DNA of 64,000 nt, from NCBI GenBank assembly GCA_021613375.1, contig CM038710.1, positions 30,283,136-30,347,135 of the forward strand, written 5' to 3'. A model generated the notes under the pieces. That model made no database searches. It was given only the letters and a program-made list of their open reading frames with translations, and had not been told where the DNA came from. Of this stretch, positions 47,058-61,425 are shown piece after piece. The position numbers were made by a program, and so were the translations under genes. Origin of the DNA: Megaleporinus macrocephalus. Taxonomy: Eukaryota > Chordata > Actinopteri > Characiformes > Anostomidae. Each line of letters starts with the position of its first letter. Within the stretch, counting starts at the first letter, position 1.

Positions 47058-50000
47058 GTACGGTTTCTCCCGGCTGTTTGGTCTGGCTGGGTTTATTGGA
47101 AGTGGACAGTAAGCGCACATAAGCTCCAGCGCGCGGTGCTGCTCAGACAGAGAGCTAACGTTATATTTACGAACGCTGCTCGGAGAGCGGCTAACTAGCG
47201 CTAGCCAGCTAGCTTGCTAAGTCACTGACAGTTTGTGGGTTAGCATGTCAGTAGCTAATGTCTCCCGAGTTCTCTCTGCGATGCTTTATTTTGCCATTCA
47301 ATATTGTCAACGCTCAGAAATCGTCGAGGCCGGATGAGCCATAGCCACGGCTGTAAGATTATCCGTGTAGTGGCTGAGTGTTTGGCAGACACTGTGTGGG
47401 AGTCTTGTTAGCGAATAGCTTTGCGGCTAACTGGCTTTCATTGTTGCACTTTTGACAGCAGCCGGCGAACTAGCTGGATTGCTAGTCAGCTATTCGACTT
47501 TGCCGGCGAAGTTTTCTTCGGCCTTAAGGAATATTAAACCCAAAACGCCGCAAATGCGTGTTGTGTGTTCTGCTAAGTGTAAAAATGAAAACGTCTCGTT
47601 AGTTATCTGTCTGACAGACTTCAGAATGTGCTGGCTAGCTAGCTCAGTCTCTAGTGTAAGGCTATGACTGGACGTTTTAGTTAGCATAGCTACCTCTACA
47701 CTAGTCTGGTTACGCTCGTTTGTTTACTCCTGTTTATCTGCCCGCTTATGAAGGTTCATTATGCTTTAGGGGTCGAATGATGTTGTATACCATCATATGT
47801 TTATATTAAAGGTGTCAGTCTCTAGCTAGGACTGTTGAAGTATCAAGCAAATGGTCATGTTGTTATTATTCTTAGGCAAGGTCTCGGATTATTGAAACAT
47901 ATGAAAATGCAAGACAGTCACGTGACAATGACAGAAGGCCACATTTTAAACCTAACGGCTGTGTGTGTGTCAGTAATCAGTGTCAACATTACTGTGTATA
48001 TATAAAGTACCTATATTGAACCTTTTTTTACTTTACAAATTCCTCACACCATGTAGACACTTAACACACCAGAAGGACACGCTCTAGTCTACTCTCAGTC
48101 GTCTACCTCCCATTTAGGAATGCATAGTAATATCGGAATCATGTTGGAGTTAGCAGACATTAGCTTAAAGAAAAGATATTGAGATGTGCATATTTGACTG
48201 ATACTTCTAACTGAGAACTAACAACATATTTACTGTACTTAATGATGGGAAGCTGGTTTAGTTCTGGTTTAGTCCTCATTATATAGAAGTTACAAGATGT
48301 ATATTTCATGCATGGAAAATATCAGTACATTTCCAGACTTCTGCACCCCTTTTTCCAGTGCATTTTGATCAGTTGTGTTACTTTGCCTTATTTTGGTGAA
48401 ATCAGCCCTGCTCTTGTATTTCAGGCATGCACAGGGATTGACAACATTGCAGAGGCAATCACTCTCCTAGAACTGAACAACTGGGACCTGGTGGTAGGTT
48501 TTCCCCCCCTTACACTCACACTGATACATTAAAGGTTGTATCAGCGGGCAGTAACTTTGGTTGATGCTAATAATGCAATTGTTTTAACAAGAGATAAACG
48601 TTCTACTTTTTGTTTGTGACAAGTAGTGCAGCCCATACAAAGCCACAGTGTTCATTGTGTAAAGCACATTATCTCATGGGCCTATTGTGAGTTAGAACAC
48701 AGAAGATTCTAGCACATGTCTCTAGGTCCAGTGTTGACATGTGCATCAGCACAATAACAGCTTCGCAAATTGTGAAATATAAACATTTTAGCTGATTTGT
48801 TTCAGCCTCTTGGTTATTTTTATTCCTAGAAGTTTTTGTTTGTGATAAAAATGTATGTGGACTGTGGCGTTAAACATTTCTCTGCTTTATTTTCTTATGA
48901 TATTTAATGCTAAAATATAATTACTAGTATTTTCTCATTCTCCCTTACTGCTATGGGAATGCTTTGCTTTGCCACAGGATTGAGATGCTCATACTGTTTT
49001 GAAAATCATGTAAACACCTTCTTCTGACCATGACTATAGGAGGTGCAATTTTCACAAAACATCCACGTTTTACTGAAATTTAACAAGTGATTCAAATAAT
49101 TTGACGTAAAACAAGTCATAGTCCTCAGTTACACGTGCTGACAATGCAACAAATAACTGTATTAAATATATTCTTCTAAAAATATTAGTGTTCCTTTTTT
49201 GTGGTTGGACCTTGCTTGGAGACTCTTAGAGGTTCTGGGGATTTTTATTATTTATATTATTATTTTTTAACATTTTAAAGTCTGTCAATGTGGTACACTT
49301 TGACTAGGTTAGACCTATAAAGAGCTTTGCACTTTAAACGTTGTGTGCTTTAGTATTTTAATCATAAATGTATGAATGGTGTTGACACATCAAAAAGTTC
49401 TGATTAGTTAACGTTGCAAATAGCATAATGTTATATGAGGAGCCAACTTCTCCTCGGAGGCTGAAAATAGTTATGTTGTCAGAGCATGTGCATGATATAA
49501 TTGATATAACATATACGTTTGCTGCACCGCTGGCCATAACAAAGATATTAACAAAGTACTGCATATCAAAACTCATGAAAATATCACAGCACCAGTGGTT
49601 AGAGCATGCAGTTATATTTCAAAGAATAAAAAAAATGCCATTAGATGTGTTGGAAACATTGATGTGAACTTTTCTGACTCAGAAACAAGCTAAAATTCAA
49701 TAGCACACTGGTTTAAAGCAATAATAGTAGAGTCTGATACAACAGTGTCCTGGCTTTGTCAGTTTTTATTTTTTTGTGCAGTGACAGGCAGTATAGTTCT
49801 CTATAACTGACATAATACCGTTACATTTTTGTGCACTGCAAAACCATGCAAAAAAATGTTTTAGAAATTTTTTTAAAATCCCAGACATTGCAGACACATT
49901 TTATTGTCCCCTGTAGAAGTGGCTGTCTCCATTTTAAAAGAAATGCTGTACATTGTATGTTGAACCAGCGCCTAATACAGACCTTGTGTCTAAAAAGGCT

Positions 50001-53000
50001 TTGATATAGTGATGCATAACTCGAAGGAACTTTATTTTAATCACTACAGCCCCTAGAGCTGGTGACAAAAGGGATAAGATGGTCATTTAACCATCCTAAA
50101 CTTAATATGTTTAATTTTGAATAGTTACAGATTACAGTCAAAGGAGGAACTTCAACTTGATTTCACCTGTAAGCTAGTGAGGGCAATTAAAGGAGTGATG
50201 TACTCAGAAAATAATCACTGAATTATTTAGAAAAAAAAATAATTTTGTATGTTTAGGTCCACCTTAAGTGATGCACCAGACTATAACGCCTTTGCCATTT
50301 AAGATGAAAGGAAAAAATTAAATAAGATTCTGCAGAAAAAAATTTAAATAAACCTAAAAATTAAAAATCTACAATTACTTTAGCAAGGGCTATAGTTTGT
50401 GTTATCTTAAGCAAATAAACCTCAAACATCAAGATGTTCTCTGTAGAAAATCATCACATGCATACATTTACTAAGGGTGCCCAAACCGTTGAAAACGATT
50501 TATGTTCTTTAAATTGATAACTTGGACGATCTTTTTTTTTTTTTTTTTTGAAAAATGGCACAATTTCATGGTTTAGATATTATGTTATGTTCATTGATTC
50601 TTTGAATTTTAAGTGAGTTGAGTTACTTAGTTGGCCTGGTATACAATAATAATTTAAGCAGTCATGGCTTATGGTATTGGTTATGGTAACTGCAGATAGG
50701 GCATTTATTTGGTAGTCTTGGTAGTCATAAACATTCTACCATCAAATGTGATGTTTAGGTCCATTTAAGGCATATTCATAAATGTAAAAAAGAGAGAAAA
50801 TAAGATTGGGAGTAAATTTATTTATTTATATATATATATATATATTGCATTGAACAAATGCATTAACAAATAAGGCTAACTAGTCAGAGCAGAGTTCAAG
50901 CAAATTTTGTGTTTTTTGATGAGAGGATCAACAGAAATAGTACCTTAAATCCCCACTGACAGGTGAAAATCCCTTTAGAGTTTGTCATGACAGTTTCTTT
51001 GCATTTTAGTTGCAGTAGCTAAAACAGCTTTAATAAGGTAACAGTTGGAACTATATCCTTGCATAGAAATGTTCTGGTTTATTTAATAAACAAAGGTTTG
51101 GAGAATAAACCCAAATGCTTTCCTAGACCAATAACAACAATGTCAGTTTCCTTCGACGGGGTATTTATTTGTAATATTTGTGTTTTTTATAATTTGCAGG
51201 TAATTATTGTAGGGTATTTGCCAAAATTATATTTACTGCAGCCTAGTAATTACAGAAAAAGATCATATAGATCCGCAGAACATACATTTATCAACAATTG
51301 AGATGTCTTTTCATGTTCAACAGTGTGGTAGCAGCAGGCACTACAAATCCTGTAGGTGTGTCTTTGTCAATAGTTGACTAAGATCTGTACTGTTACTCTG
51401 AATAGACTTCCTGAAGTCTTCTGTTGTGGAGGTCATATCTGCCATACAGTGTCTTGTACTGTGGTTAGTCATGTTTTTCACATGTCTATTGTTTGTGTTG
51501 TGATATGGTTATGGGATGATCTCAATTAAATACAGTGTTTACTCTAGTGCCTAGAATATTCTCTAACTCTCCTACTACCCTCTGTCCACCTGAAAAGCTC
51601 TCCGCTATATGCTGTTCTACTCCTCATATTTATACAGACTAAGGAATGTGCAGTCTCAGTGTAGATCTAAAGTGACAGGTTCAAAGAAAGTCAAGAAATG
51701 GTGGGTTTCCTTCCACATAATGGCTCTTTATCGTCAAAAGGGGGTGTTTTTTCTATATTTAGCTGCAAGCTGCAAGCATGGTGGCAGCTGTTCAAAGCAA
51801 GCAGGGCCGTGCTCCTGCGGTGGTTAAATGCACCTGTAAATGTGATGACTTGCTGTTCCTGTGTGTGGAGCTGGAAGATTGATGGAATCTACAAAAGAAC
51901 CCCTGTGTGTAGGATTAGGTCTAGCAGGAAAGGAAAACATATGCACACACATGTATATGTACACTCAGCACCTGGGCAAATCTTTCCTGAGCTTTGAGGT
52001 GTTTAAAGTATGTTTAAAGTGATTCACATTTCAAGGCGAACTGACTGAGTGAGTGAGTGAGTGTGTGTGTGCTGTTTATCAGTGATTCATTAGTTAAATT
52101 GATCAGGTAGGTGTTGTGCTGGCTTCACCATATGAGAGTAAATATTTAGTAAGAGATTCAAGCTGCTCAAAAATCTGTTGTTCTGAAAATCTGCGGTTTA
52201 TGAGACTCTATTCATAGCACTCGATTACATCATTAAGAAAGCCCAGTTGGTAGGGGAGCTGTAACTCTTGACTGTGCTCGGAAAGAGCTTGTCTTGTCAC
52301 TATTGCTACAAATACAATCCTGTAGCTGGATGGATGTCAAGCAGAATGGAAAGAATGGCCACCAAAAACAGCTGCACACTTTAGATGCAATCTACAGCAT
52401 AATTGGTGAGCTAGATCTGTGTAAATGGCAAGTTGTGATCATTTCCATACATTTTGTTAAAAATTTTAAGGTACACTAATGAACGACACAGTAAAGCTAA
52501 ATAATAATAGTAAATAATAGGCCAATTGAGTTGTTCTGTCCCTGATCACACACTTCTAGACTTTACCTGCTATAAAAATAGGTGCTCTTGTAAATGGCAC
52601 AGCAGTATTTTGTTTGCATACTGATTAGTGGTTTGGGATTAAGCACAAGTAACCCAGCAGGAAATCTATCAAAAATCAAAGTGTTTCATTGCCTTTGAGT
52701 CGGCTATGGCTTTATCTCATTGTGACACAGAATGTAATATAATCATTAGAGACTTTATCAAACAACTGTATTAACAAAACTTGTTATTTTCATTCTGGAA
52801 AAACCAGTTAGTAGCCATTTTGGTAATTCCCTGGGCAGTAAATATTAGTTACAGAAGACAGGCCTCTTTCTCTTTAAATAAGGAGAGACCTTTAACCCTA
52901 GAACTGAAAGCCACATGAATGTTTCAAAACATGCATAAAAATCCTGGTAAATTCTACAGAAATATTTTGTAGCCTTTGTTTGTATATTAGTGGGACTTTT

Positions 53001-56000
53001 CTCTCAAAATGGATTATAAGCATTATGGGTTTTTCTGAGCCATTATACAACCAGTGAACTGTTCCCTCCTCCTTTGTAACATCTATGGTCTGGAGAGGTT
53101 TTGAAGAATATTTTGGCTACAAATCTAATTGGTTTACTCTTTGTTTAAAATTCCTTTACTTATACCCCACTAGTTACTATCTAGCAGCCTGTATGCATAA
53201 ATTATACCCTTTCCTCAAACCACTTTTAATTAGCCTCATGTTTTATTATGTGGTTTCTGACATTGTGCAACAAAATTGTGCAACGCCGTATATGTAAAAT
53301 GTTAGCATGGATGAAAACAATGTAGTATCAGCCACCTTGAAGCCTAAGATTTCAGGCATCTGTAGTGTCTGAGACCACCAGTTATCAGTAAATCCTGTCA
53401 AGTCAGTTCCAACTTCTGCTGTGTTACGTTTCTAGAATATCTTGTCTTTGGGTTTTCAGGCGTCTTAAAGGCCTGTTTATGATTCCCCTGATTGTCATGT
53501 TGCTGGCTGCCCTCATCCTTTTTTTACCTTCAGCTGTTTTGAGTTTGTCATTTCAGAAGCCACCTAAACAAGTGTGTTTGAGATTTCATGGTTTTAACAA
53601 GGTTTCAGGCGAGTATGTAATGATTTGTGCATCCGGTTTGCATTGTGCTAATGGGTAGAGTATGTTTCCATTGCTTGCTAACTACATACTTGTTAGCCTC
53701 CTTGGACCAGTTTAAAACTGTGCACACCAAAAATGTTTTGTTTGATCAACTACATGTAGAGTATCGTAAATGTTGTGTAATGGGAATTATAAACGTTGCA
53801 TTAAGTGCATTAGAATTACATCAGACTGCGGCCCAGGGTTAAAGGTTATCAACCGATTTGACCGGATAGTTAGGCAGTTGTTATGGTCACGGTTTACTGA
53901 AGTTCTGGACACTTCTGGATATGTTATTTCAGCTTGAGAACTTTGAGCCCTAGTTTTTGGATGGTCTGAGTACAATGTGACTTAACTCAAGATCTGCTTC
54001 ACTCAGATCTTTATCCACTTCGTCATTCTGTTTATTATTGTCTGGCTCCAAAACCCACATGCACTCATACTCCAAGTCTGTCACAGTGCATTCCAGTTCA
54101 ATAAGGGAAGGAAACATGCAGCCCACGTCACTGCATTCCACTCATATGTAATCTATGTAAACGTGCTGAGTGATATTATGTCTGATATCTGATTTTTGTT
54201 GTTCATTAATTCAATCTTTCTTATCAAGCATCTACTTTGTTTGCCGCCACCTTCATAATTCACATCATTTAGGCCCTGTAAGGCAGCTGTTCAGTTGTTT
54301 TTGTTAAAGGTCTTATCAGGCATATGTAAATATCAACTGCAAGTTTTAAGATTGTGTCGTTCCTTTATTTCTCTAAAAGGAATCATCCTCGTTTCTTGCT
54401 AGTCATTTAGTGCCATTTTGTATATTGGAGGTGCATGATTACGTTAACTGCGATTCGCACAATGCTGCGATTATGATTAAGTATTGTCATTTGTCAAAAT
54501 AAAAGCATTCTGTTGCACATTTCGGCATGTCGTAACACTTAGGAGACACCTCAATTGATCACATCACACAATAGCAATTTACACCATGGCTGGCCTATAA
54601 AATTATAACAGTAATAATTGCGATGAAAATAGAAAACTTGTTTAATAAATCCTAAATGTATTATATATAACAATTATACGTTTCTGCTTTCTAGAGACCG
54701 CCCTAGTTGCAATTCCCACTGCAAGAAAACCAGCAGTACTCTGTCGTCACCAGAGGGTGCATTTTAAGTTTTTGGACAAGAGATTGAGGATTAGAATGGG
54801 TCGCCTAACATAATTTGGCAGTCATTAATATATTGTCGCTGTCCAGTGATAAACATGTATCACCATTTTTGTTAATTTTGAGTTTTCTACATCATTTAAA
54901 CAAGTCAATGGTCTTTTACAGTGTTTGGAAATTTCACCATGAATGGACCAATAGAAGTGTTCCAAAATAGCTTGGAAAAAATTCTGGTTCCATTGACTTA
55001 CATTGAAAGTAAAGCATGTTTTTGGTCACTCCTGTGAAGTTGCAAGTTTGTAGATACTTGTTTTATATTGGACAGTGATGGTATAAAGTCTGTGTGCGAG
55101 GAAACACGGACCAGGGTTTCACAGTTTCAAGAGGCAGACGTTACACTGTACCACCAGCGTCAAATATATTGTGGTTCTTGCACCCCTCAAACTTCTAGGA
55201 CCTAACAGAGACATCCAAATGTCTGCTAGCTTATGTTTAAATACTGTGATATGATGTGATAGAAATATGGTGTGCGATCCGTTACTGACATACATTAATG
55301 TTTGTTGTTGAAGTTGCTGAGAAGCTAAACAGTTTAGCACCTGTAATCGGATAGTCTGTCACTTGTCACCTGGACAGCTAAAAGTTATCTGTTTTATTTT
55401 TACATTATAAATACAAAAATTATGTATTGTGATAATTATTGATATCGACAAATGAAAAATGATTGTGATAACATTTTGCAACATATCAATCAGCTGTATG
55501 ATACACCAGTAGGCATTTGTTTGGTAATTGGTATTACGCTTGCCATTAACATTTGATTTGGTTGTGGTGATCTTGTCATCATTTGGTCAAGATCCAGCAT
55601 GTTCAGATATGCACTCCTCAAAGTTGCTTTCATGGCTGGATCAGCGCAAGGCTATTTAACTTTTGCTTTCAAAAGTCTGCATTTGAATACTTGCGCAGAC
55701 AGCAAAAAAGCACTTGTTTGACAAGAAAAGTAGAAATGATATTGGAAGTTGTGACTGGACTGCATAAGAGGTTAGAATGAATGTAGCTGGTTGCTACATT
55801 GCATTTTCGATAACACACACATGTATCCAGCCACCTTAGGCTGAGGGCCGTTAAATCCAGACACGTTCCAGTCACTCTTGTGTTTCTCACCCTGTGTACA
55901 TCTGTGTACACCTCCCGTCAAATGTTGCTCCTGTGTCGACATAAAGTCTCTGTGCGGAATTCTCATGGCGCCTGAGCATAGCAGGCAGACAAGTCGGCTG

Positions 56001-59000
56001 TATTGCATTTATGCACGCATGCAGGTCTGATCACAATATGTGCTCAATAGAGATGGCTGCTCAAAGACATCAGCGTCTTTGAGGCAGATTCTGATCGCCG
56101 ATCACCTTTCAACGCGATCGGCCGATAGCTGATACAGATAGAGGGCGGGGTATAAGCCACGACAGGGCTACATGTAGTTATTAGTGCAAGCAAGTCATGA
56201 AACATGATCTAAACTGGTTTATTACCATTTTTAACAAGCTCATGTGAAACAGCATAATATTTTTAACAAAATTAACAAAGTAAATCAAACAAATATCCCT
56301 AATACTGCAATAGTTAAATTTAGACCCTTAATTTAAAACAAATAAAAGCTAATTAAATAAATGCAGTCAAAACTGCAGACTCTCGATTATTTTAAACAAA
56401 AAACTGCAATCATTAAATGTAGATCTTGAATTGTTGCTGCTGTACTGTTCATACCGGTCAAATCTGGTCTGCACGGTGTTCTGGGTTATTTGTTTAGTGC
56501 TAGCTCTGCTGTTTGCTGATACTCACTGTATCCAGTCGCATGGTGTACTGGAAGTGTTAAATGTCTTTGTCTTGGTTCCCCCACGAGACACGGTTAATTT
56601 ACAGATTTAAAAAACGCTCTGGATGAGTCTGTGTCACATACGGCAACAAGCTGCCAGATGGACGCAACGCAAAGGAAAACTGTTCTCGCGAGGCGCGCCG
56701 CTTTAGTCAGCCTGTGGAAAATTAAAGGGTAGGTGTTTCCACCTAGCGGTTCATACCACGCTAGCTGGAAATACAGAAATTAAGCTCATTTGTTTAACGG
56801 CATTGATCGGCATTCTGGATCGGCTAAATTGGAGAAATATCGTATATATTTTGATTAAAAATCGTCCGATACCGATACATAGCCGATCAATCCTCTCATC
56901 TCTAGTGCTCAACTATATCGGCGTAAGGACAGTTAAGATTCAAACATGTTCAAATATGTGCACCGTACTGTGGTTGCACAGTAAAAAGAAAAAAATAGAA
57001 ATAGTATTTAGATATTTACAAGGATTGTGTTCCGATCTCTTTAAACTGAGGGGATTCATTGACGGAGCAGGGTTTTTTAGCTGGTTGCCCCAAACTGATA
57101 AATTTCAAACTGTGAAAATGATACTTGCATTATGGTGTTGTTTTTTTTTTTTTTTTTTTTTAAAGATCTTTCAGATTATATTAGAAATTGAAGATATCTA
57201 GATTATCATACGTTTGTGTATTTTTTTTCTATAATTTAAAAAAAAAATACTGTGCCATGTGTACATGTTACTACTATTCCACTGTTTTAGTTTTAGTTTT
57301 AAGCCAAAACCCTGCATTTTAGAGCAGAAAGTGAAACTGCATCTCTGTTCCTCTTGGCCAAATGGTGAGCAGTTAGATCTCATTGTGTGCTAAAATCTGA
57401 AAATCAGTGCGTAACTGTAACAGTTGTAACTACAAAATACCTTTCTGAAACTCGTAGCTAAAGTTAGCTAAAGTTGTCACTACCTCAATTTTTGGGCAAA
57501 TTTCAGCAGTGCTAGTCATAATAGTTTGAATGACAATATTAATTTTCAATATTTAGAAATTAATAAAAATATTATTAAACATGTTTAAGGCATGTAGCCA
57601 AACAGTAAAATGGGTGGTTACACTGCACAATGAAATTCTTATATTACTGGTCCTTCTTTAGTACAAAATATCATATAAATAATGAAACCATGTCATGCTA
57701 CTGTAGTTATCTGAGTGGGAAGTTTTGTAAATTTAGTTTTGTAAAGAATGACTTTTGTAAATTTATAGGTAATCTTTATTATCTTTTCGTTTCTATTCTC
57801 AAGGCCAGTACCTAGTTGCTGTTTGTGTGTTTTATTGCATATTGTGACATTGTTGTAGATTCATGAGCTTAAATGTTTCTCTTAATATCTTTGTTATCTT
57901 GATGGCCATCAATGTTAATTGTTTGGTTGCTCATTGCAGATTCAGTTGCTGTACTGTGCTAATCTTTTTTTTTTCTTTCTTTTTTATTTTATTTTACAGG
58001 CAGCCATCAACGGTGTGATTCCTCAAGAAAATGGCATCTTGCAAAGGTACACAAAGCTAATTTTATTTGTTTCAGTCCAGTGATGTAGTGTACAGTTGGT
58101 GAGACCTCTGACGTAATGGCAGTTTATTTGTTGCTGCTGTGTGTGATATCAGGTACAGTAAGAGAGGCAGCGTGTGGACTGCTACTACACCCCAGAAATA
58201 ACCAACATTTGATTTAAGACCCATCCAAATGGTGGGGCCTCTGGCCAAAAGGGGCGTTTTATGTTTCCATGCCACTGTGAAATGAAATTGGCTGTTTCTC
58301 AAAAAAGCGTTTTCTTTCGTTATGGCAGTATTTTTCTTTTTTCACCCCTCCTTCCTTTAATAGAGTCCAGCTGTGGTCGTTCCTTTTTGATTGGATGTCA
58401 AGGAGTCACCGCAGCCTTCTAAACAGCGTCCATATAGGCTTGAGGTGTTCTCTCTCTTCTTTTTTTTGTTGCTCAAGTGGAGAGGAAACACACGTGTAAA
58501 GAGCCAGCCGCAGAATTGGTCGGCCCATTCCTTTTCGGAAGCCTGGTGTTGATTAATTGCCCCCCCCCAACCATCTCAGCACTGTAGTAAAGGAAAGCGT
58601 AACAACCCAGATTTGCTGTGGGTGTTTTTGCTCTGTGTGGTGGTTAGTTGATAACCTTGTTAATGGAAGGGAACGACCAACAAAGCGGGGAGCTTTTTAT
58701 AGGTCTTTAAACAGATGCTGCCAACCAAGGACTTGACAGAGAAGGCCACATTGTACCGTGCTGCTATGCCTTCAGTATGGAGCAGATAAAAGCCTACACT
58801 TCAATTCAGAGTTGCAATCAAATATGGATTCAAATGGTTTCCCACTCATTTCTCCTTTTTCATGATGACTGTTGAGGTTGAACCACAAGGTCTTCAGAGC
58901 TTCGTCAGACAATTGACATGGCTCAGCTCGATTTGCATATAATGATTTTAAATTAGTGTGCATGCCGCAGCGCTCCAAAGGCTTGTATAGGCGCCCTGGT

Positions 59001-61339
59001 TGGGCAACAAGAGAAACGTTGATGCCCAAAATGAGAAATGTAACAAACTGTTTCACACCAGAATTTTCTTTGCACTTCTTATTGGCTTGCGTGTACATTC
59101 CTCTACACTTTTGTTTTGAGAGAGAAATGGACAACAGCAGAAACAAATAACAGGAATTGAAACTGTTGGCTACAAAAGCGGCCTGTGTGAGTGCATTATG
59201 TCCTTAGTCCATGTGTCTCTCCAACGGTCAGCGCTCATGAATGCCACCGAGTCTTAAGAACAGATATATTCAAGCACTGCACGCACTGTCTGACGGTTTA
59301 TTTAGTGTGTGTGTGTGTGTGTGTGTGTGAGTGTGTGAGTGCAAAGGCTTTGGGCACGGGAACATGTTTTTCTTTAAGGCCTGTAATTATGAATGGAGTC
59401 TGGCAGCACGGCGTCCAGCCATCTCTTTTTGCTGGAGGCTGGCACAGTGCTGCAGGCTGGAGGGTGGCACGGCTCGCTGAAGTGCCCCCATTGAGCTGCC
59501 CGCGGCCAGCTGGCTCCGCACTCCGAGCTCTGGGGCCTACGCTTCCCATTGCCAAGCTTTGGGTGGGTGGAGGCTGCCATCTAGGTGCACACAATGGAAC
59601 AACCGTTTCTGAATTCTTTTTAAAGAAGGGAGCGAAAGAGGAGGGGAGGGAAAAAAAGGTTTAAATAGAATCTTTGATAAGCCAAGAGTTTGAGCAGGGA
59701 GCAGTTGAGGATCGTTTACATAGTTGTGTATTGACAGGAGTAGGGTAGGGGCATCTAGGGGTGTGGTTATATTATGTTTTAAAATTTTAATTTAAAAAAA
59801 TGTATTACCATTTCTGTTTTATTATTGCGTCTCTATTGAGATTAAAACTAAAATTAGTCCCATTGGGTAAGGTACACAAACTTCTTAGTACAGCATTTAC
59901 ACAAAAAAATTATGGGACCTCTGTCTAATGTTTGATTCAGGCGTTGTGTGTGGATTTCTAAAAATATATATATTTTTTTATTGTTTTCTGTTCTTATGTG
60001 AAGCATTTGTGTTCCACTTTGCTATTTGATGACATAAAGGTCAAAATGTACACCCCCGAAGCTAAAGACTTCAGGCTCATGTGATTATCAGCCATTTGCC
60101 CACAATGCAAATCTTTAGTTGCAGTGACCTCAGTCAGCTTTCCTGTATTACAAATCACATGTATTGATTTATTCTGAAAAGTTTTGGTAAAATTTACTTA
60201 TTTTTATTGCCAATACATTGGGTGTAGTTGCATGTGTGATAGAGCTGGGGTGTATGAGCACTAGAGGGAGGGCTTGGCCTACCTCCTGTGGTGTTCACCC
60301 TCTCAAACTGTGTTTGATAGCTGCCAAAAGCTGGCAGTGGCACAAGCCCCTGCACAAAGTTGGGGGATGATGGTAATAAATCAGTAAGTGTCATTTAAGG
60401 TTTCACTTGGGCTACAAAGAAAATTTGGCTTTGTGGCATTTTCAGTGATGTGTTCATGGCTGAATTGTGTCTTATAAAAAATAAAATAAAATAAAAATGT
60501 TATTTGACATGTATAAAACCCCAAAAAACAAACTGACGACTACTGTTCGTTTAATGTAAAGTTAGACTGTTACTGTAGTTTCGGTCATTTCAGTGGTGTA
60601 TCTCATTTTTCCACAGAGTGGGTGTACATTTTTGTGTCCTGCCTGCCCCAGGACCCTAACGTCTTTAACCTTTTGGTATTGTAATAAGATGGAATAAATC
60701 CATGCTTTGTGCGCGGTCCCTGGCACCCTGCTCCCTCTCTCAGTGCGATATGTGCTGACCCTGGAGGAGAAGAGAGGAGCTTTTGTCCCGGCCGCTGCCA
60801 CAGAAAAGACATTATTTACTGCCACAGGGGGATGGGGGCTCGGGGGAATTCGACCATCAGCCGCCGAGAGAGCAAGAAGGAGACTGAAAAAAAGCTGTTT
60901 TGTGTCCCCAGCCATAGCACTATGAAAAGAAAGGAGTTAAAAAAAGGAGAGAGGGAGAGATTTCCTCTATGCTAGACAATTGAGCGTCTGTTGGGCCCGG
61001 CGCATATTATCCCTGCAGTAAAGGTTGTTTACATTGACTCGGATACTGTTTGGATTGCTGCGCTGCTGCCATTGTGGATCATGCAGAGTGGGGGAGAGGA
61101 GGAGGACGGCTTTTTTCTCTCGGCATTTTCTGATCGTTCGTTAGAGATGTTTCCCACTAATGACAAACCAAAGAATGGGATCTCTGTGGTACTGTTTGTT
61201 CTCATTTTTCAGAGATTTATTGCTAGGAAATGAAATCAGAACATCCAAGATCAGAACGTCTATTGTGTAACTGAATATACAAGAGAAGGCGAGTAATTGC
61301 ACATGAAATAGGTACAGTCAGCAAAAAGAGCTTATTGAA

Positions 61340-61425
<86 letters not shown>

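Larger units (their letters stand above)
48494..57999 (+). other. faf1: faf1 intron 2 (9.5 kb)
   Basis: It contains a MITE (54837-55077), an hAT element (56048-56904), a short (TA)n near 50826-50846 and T-runs near 50532. A GCGATTCGCA / GCTGCGATTATGATTA stretch near 54440-54480 resembles worn hAT termini. Complex, possibly conserved stretches occur at about 53440-53620 and 55810-56030. No additional exon is recognised. Confidence 0.65.

Noticed and set aside
59191..59664. 157-codon + strand open frame
   Set aside because: Spans a GT repeat and a GC-rich intronic block where stops are rare; no domain or homology recognised. Better explained as regulatory DNA.
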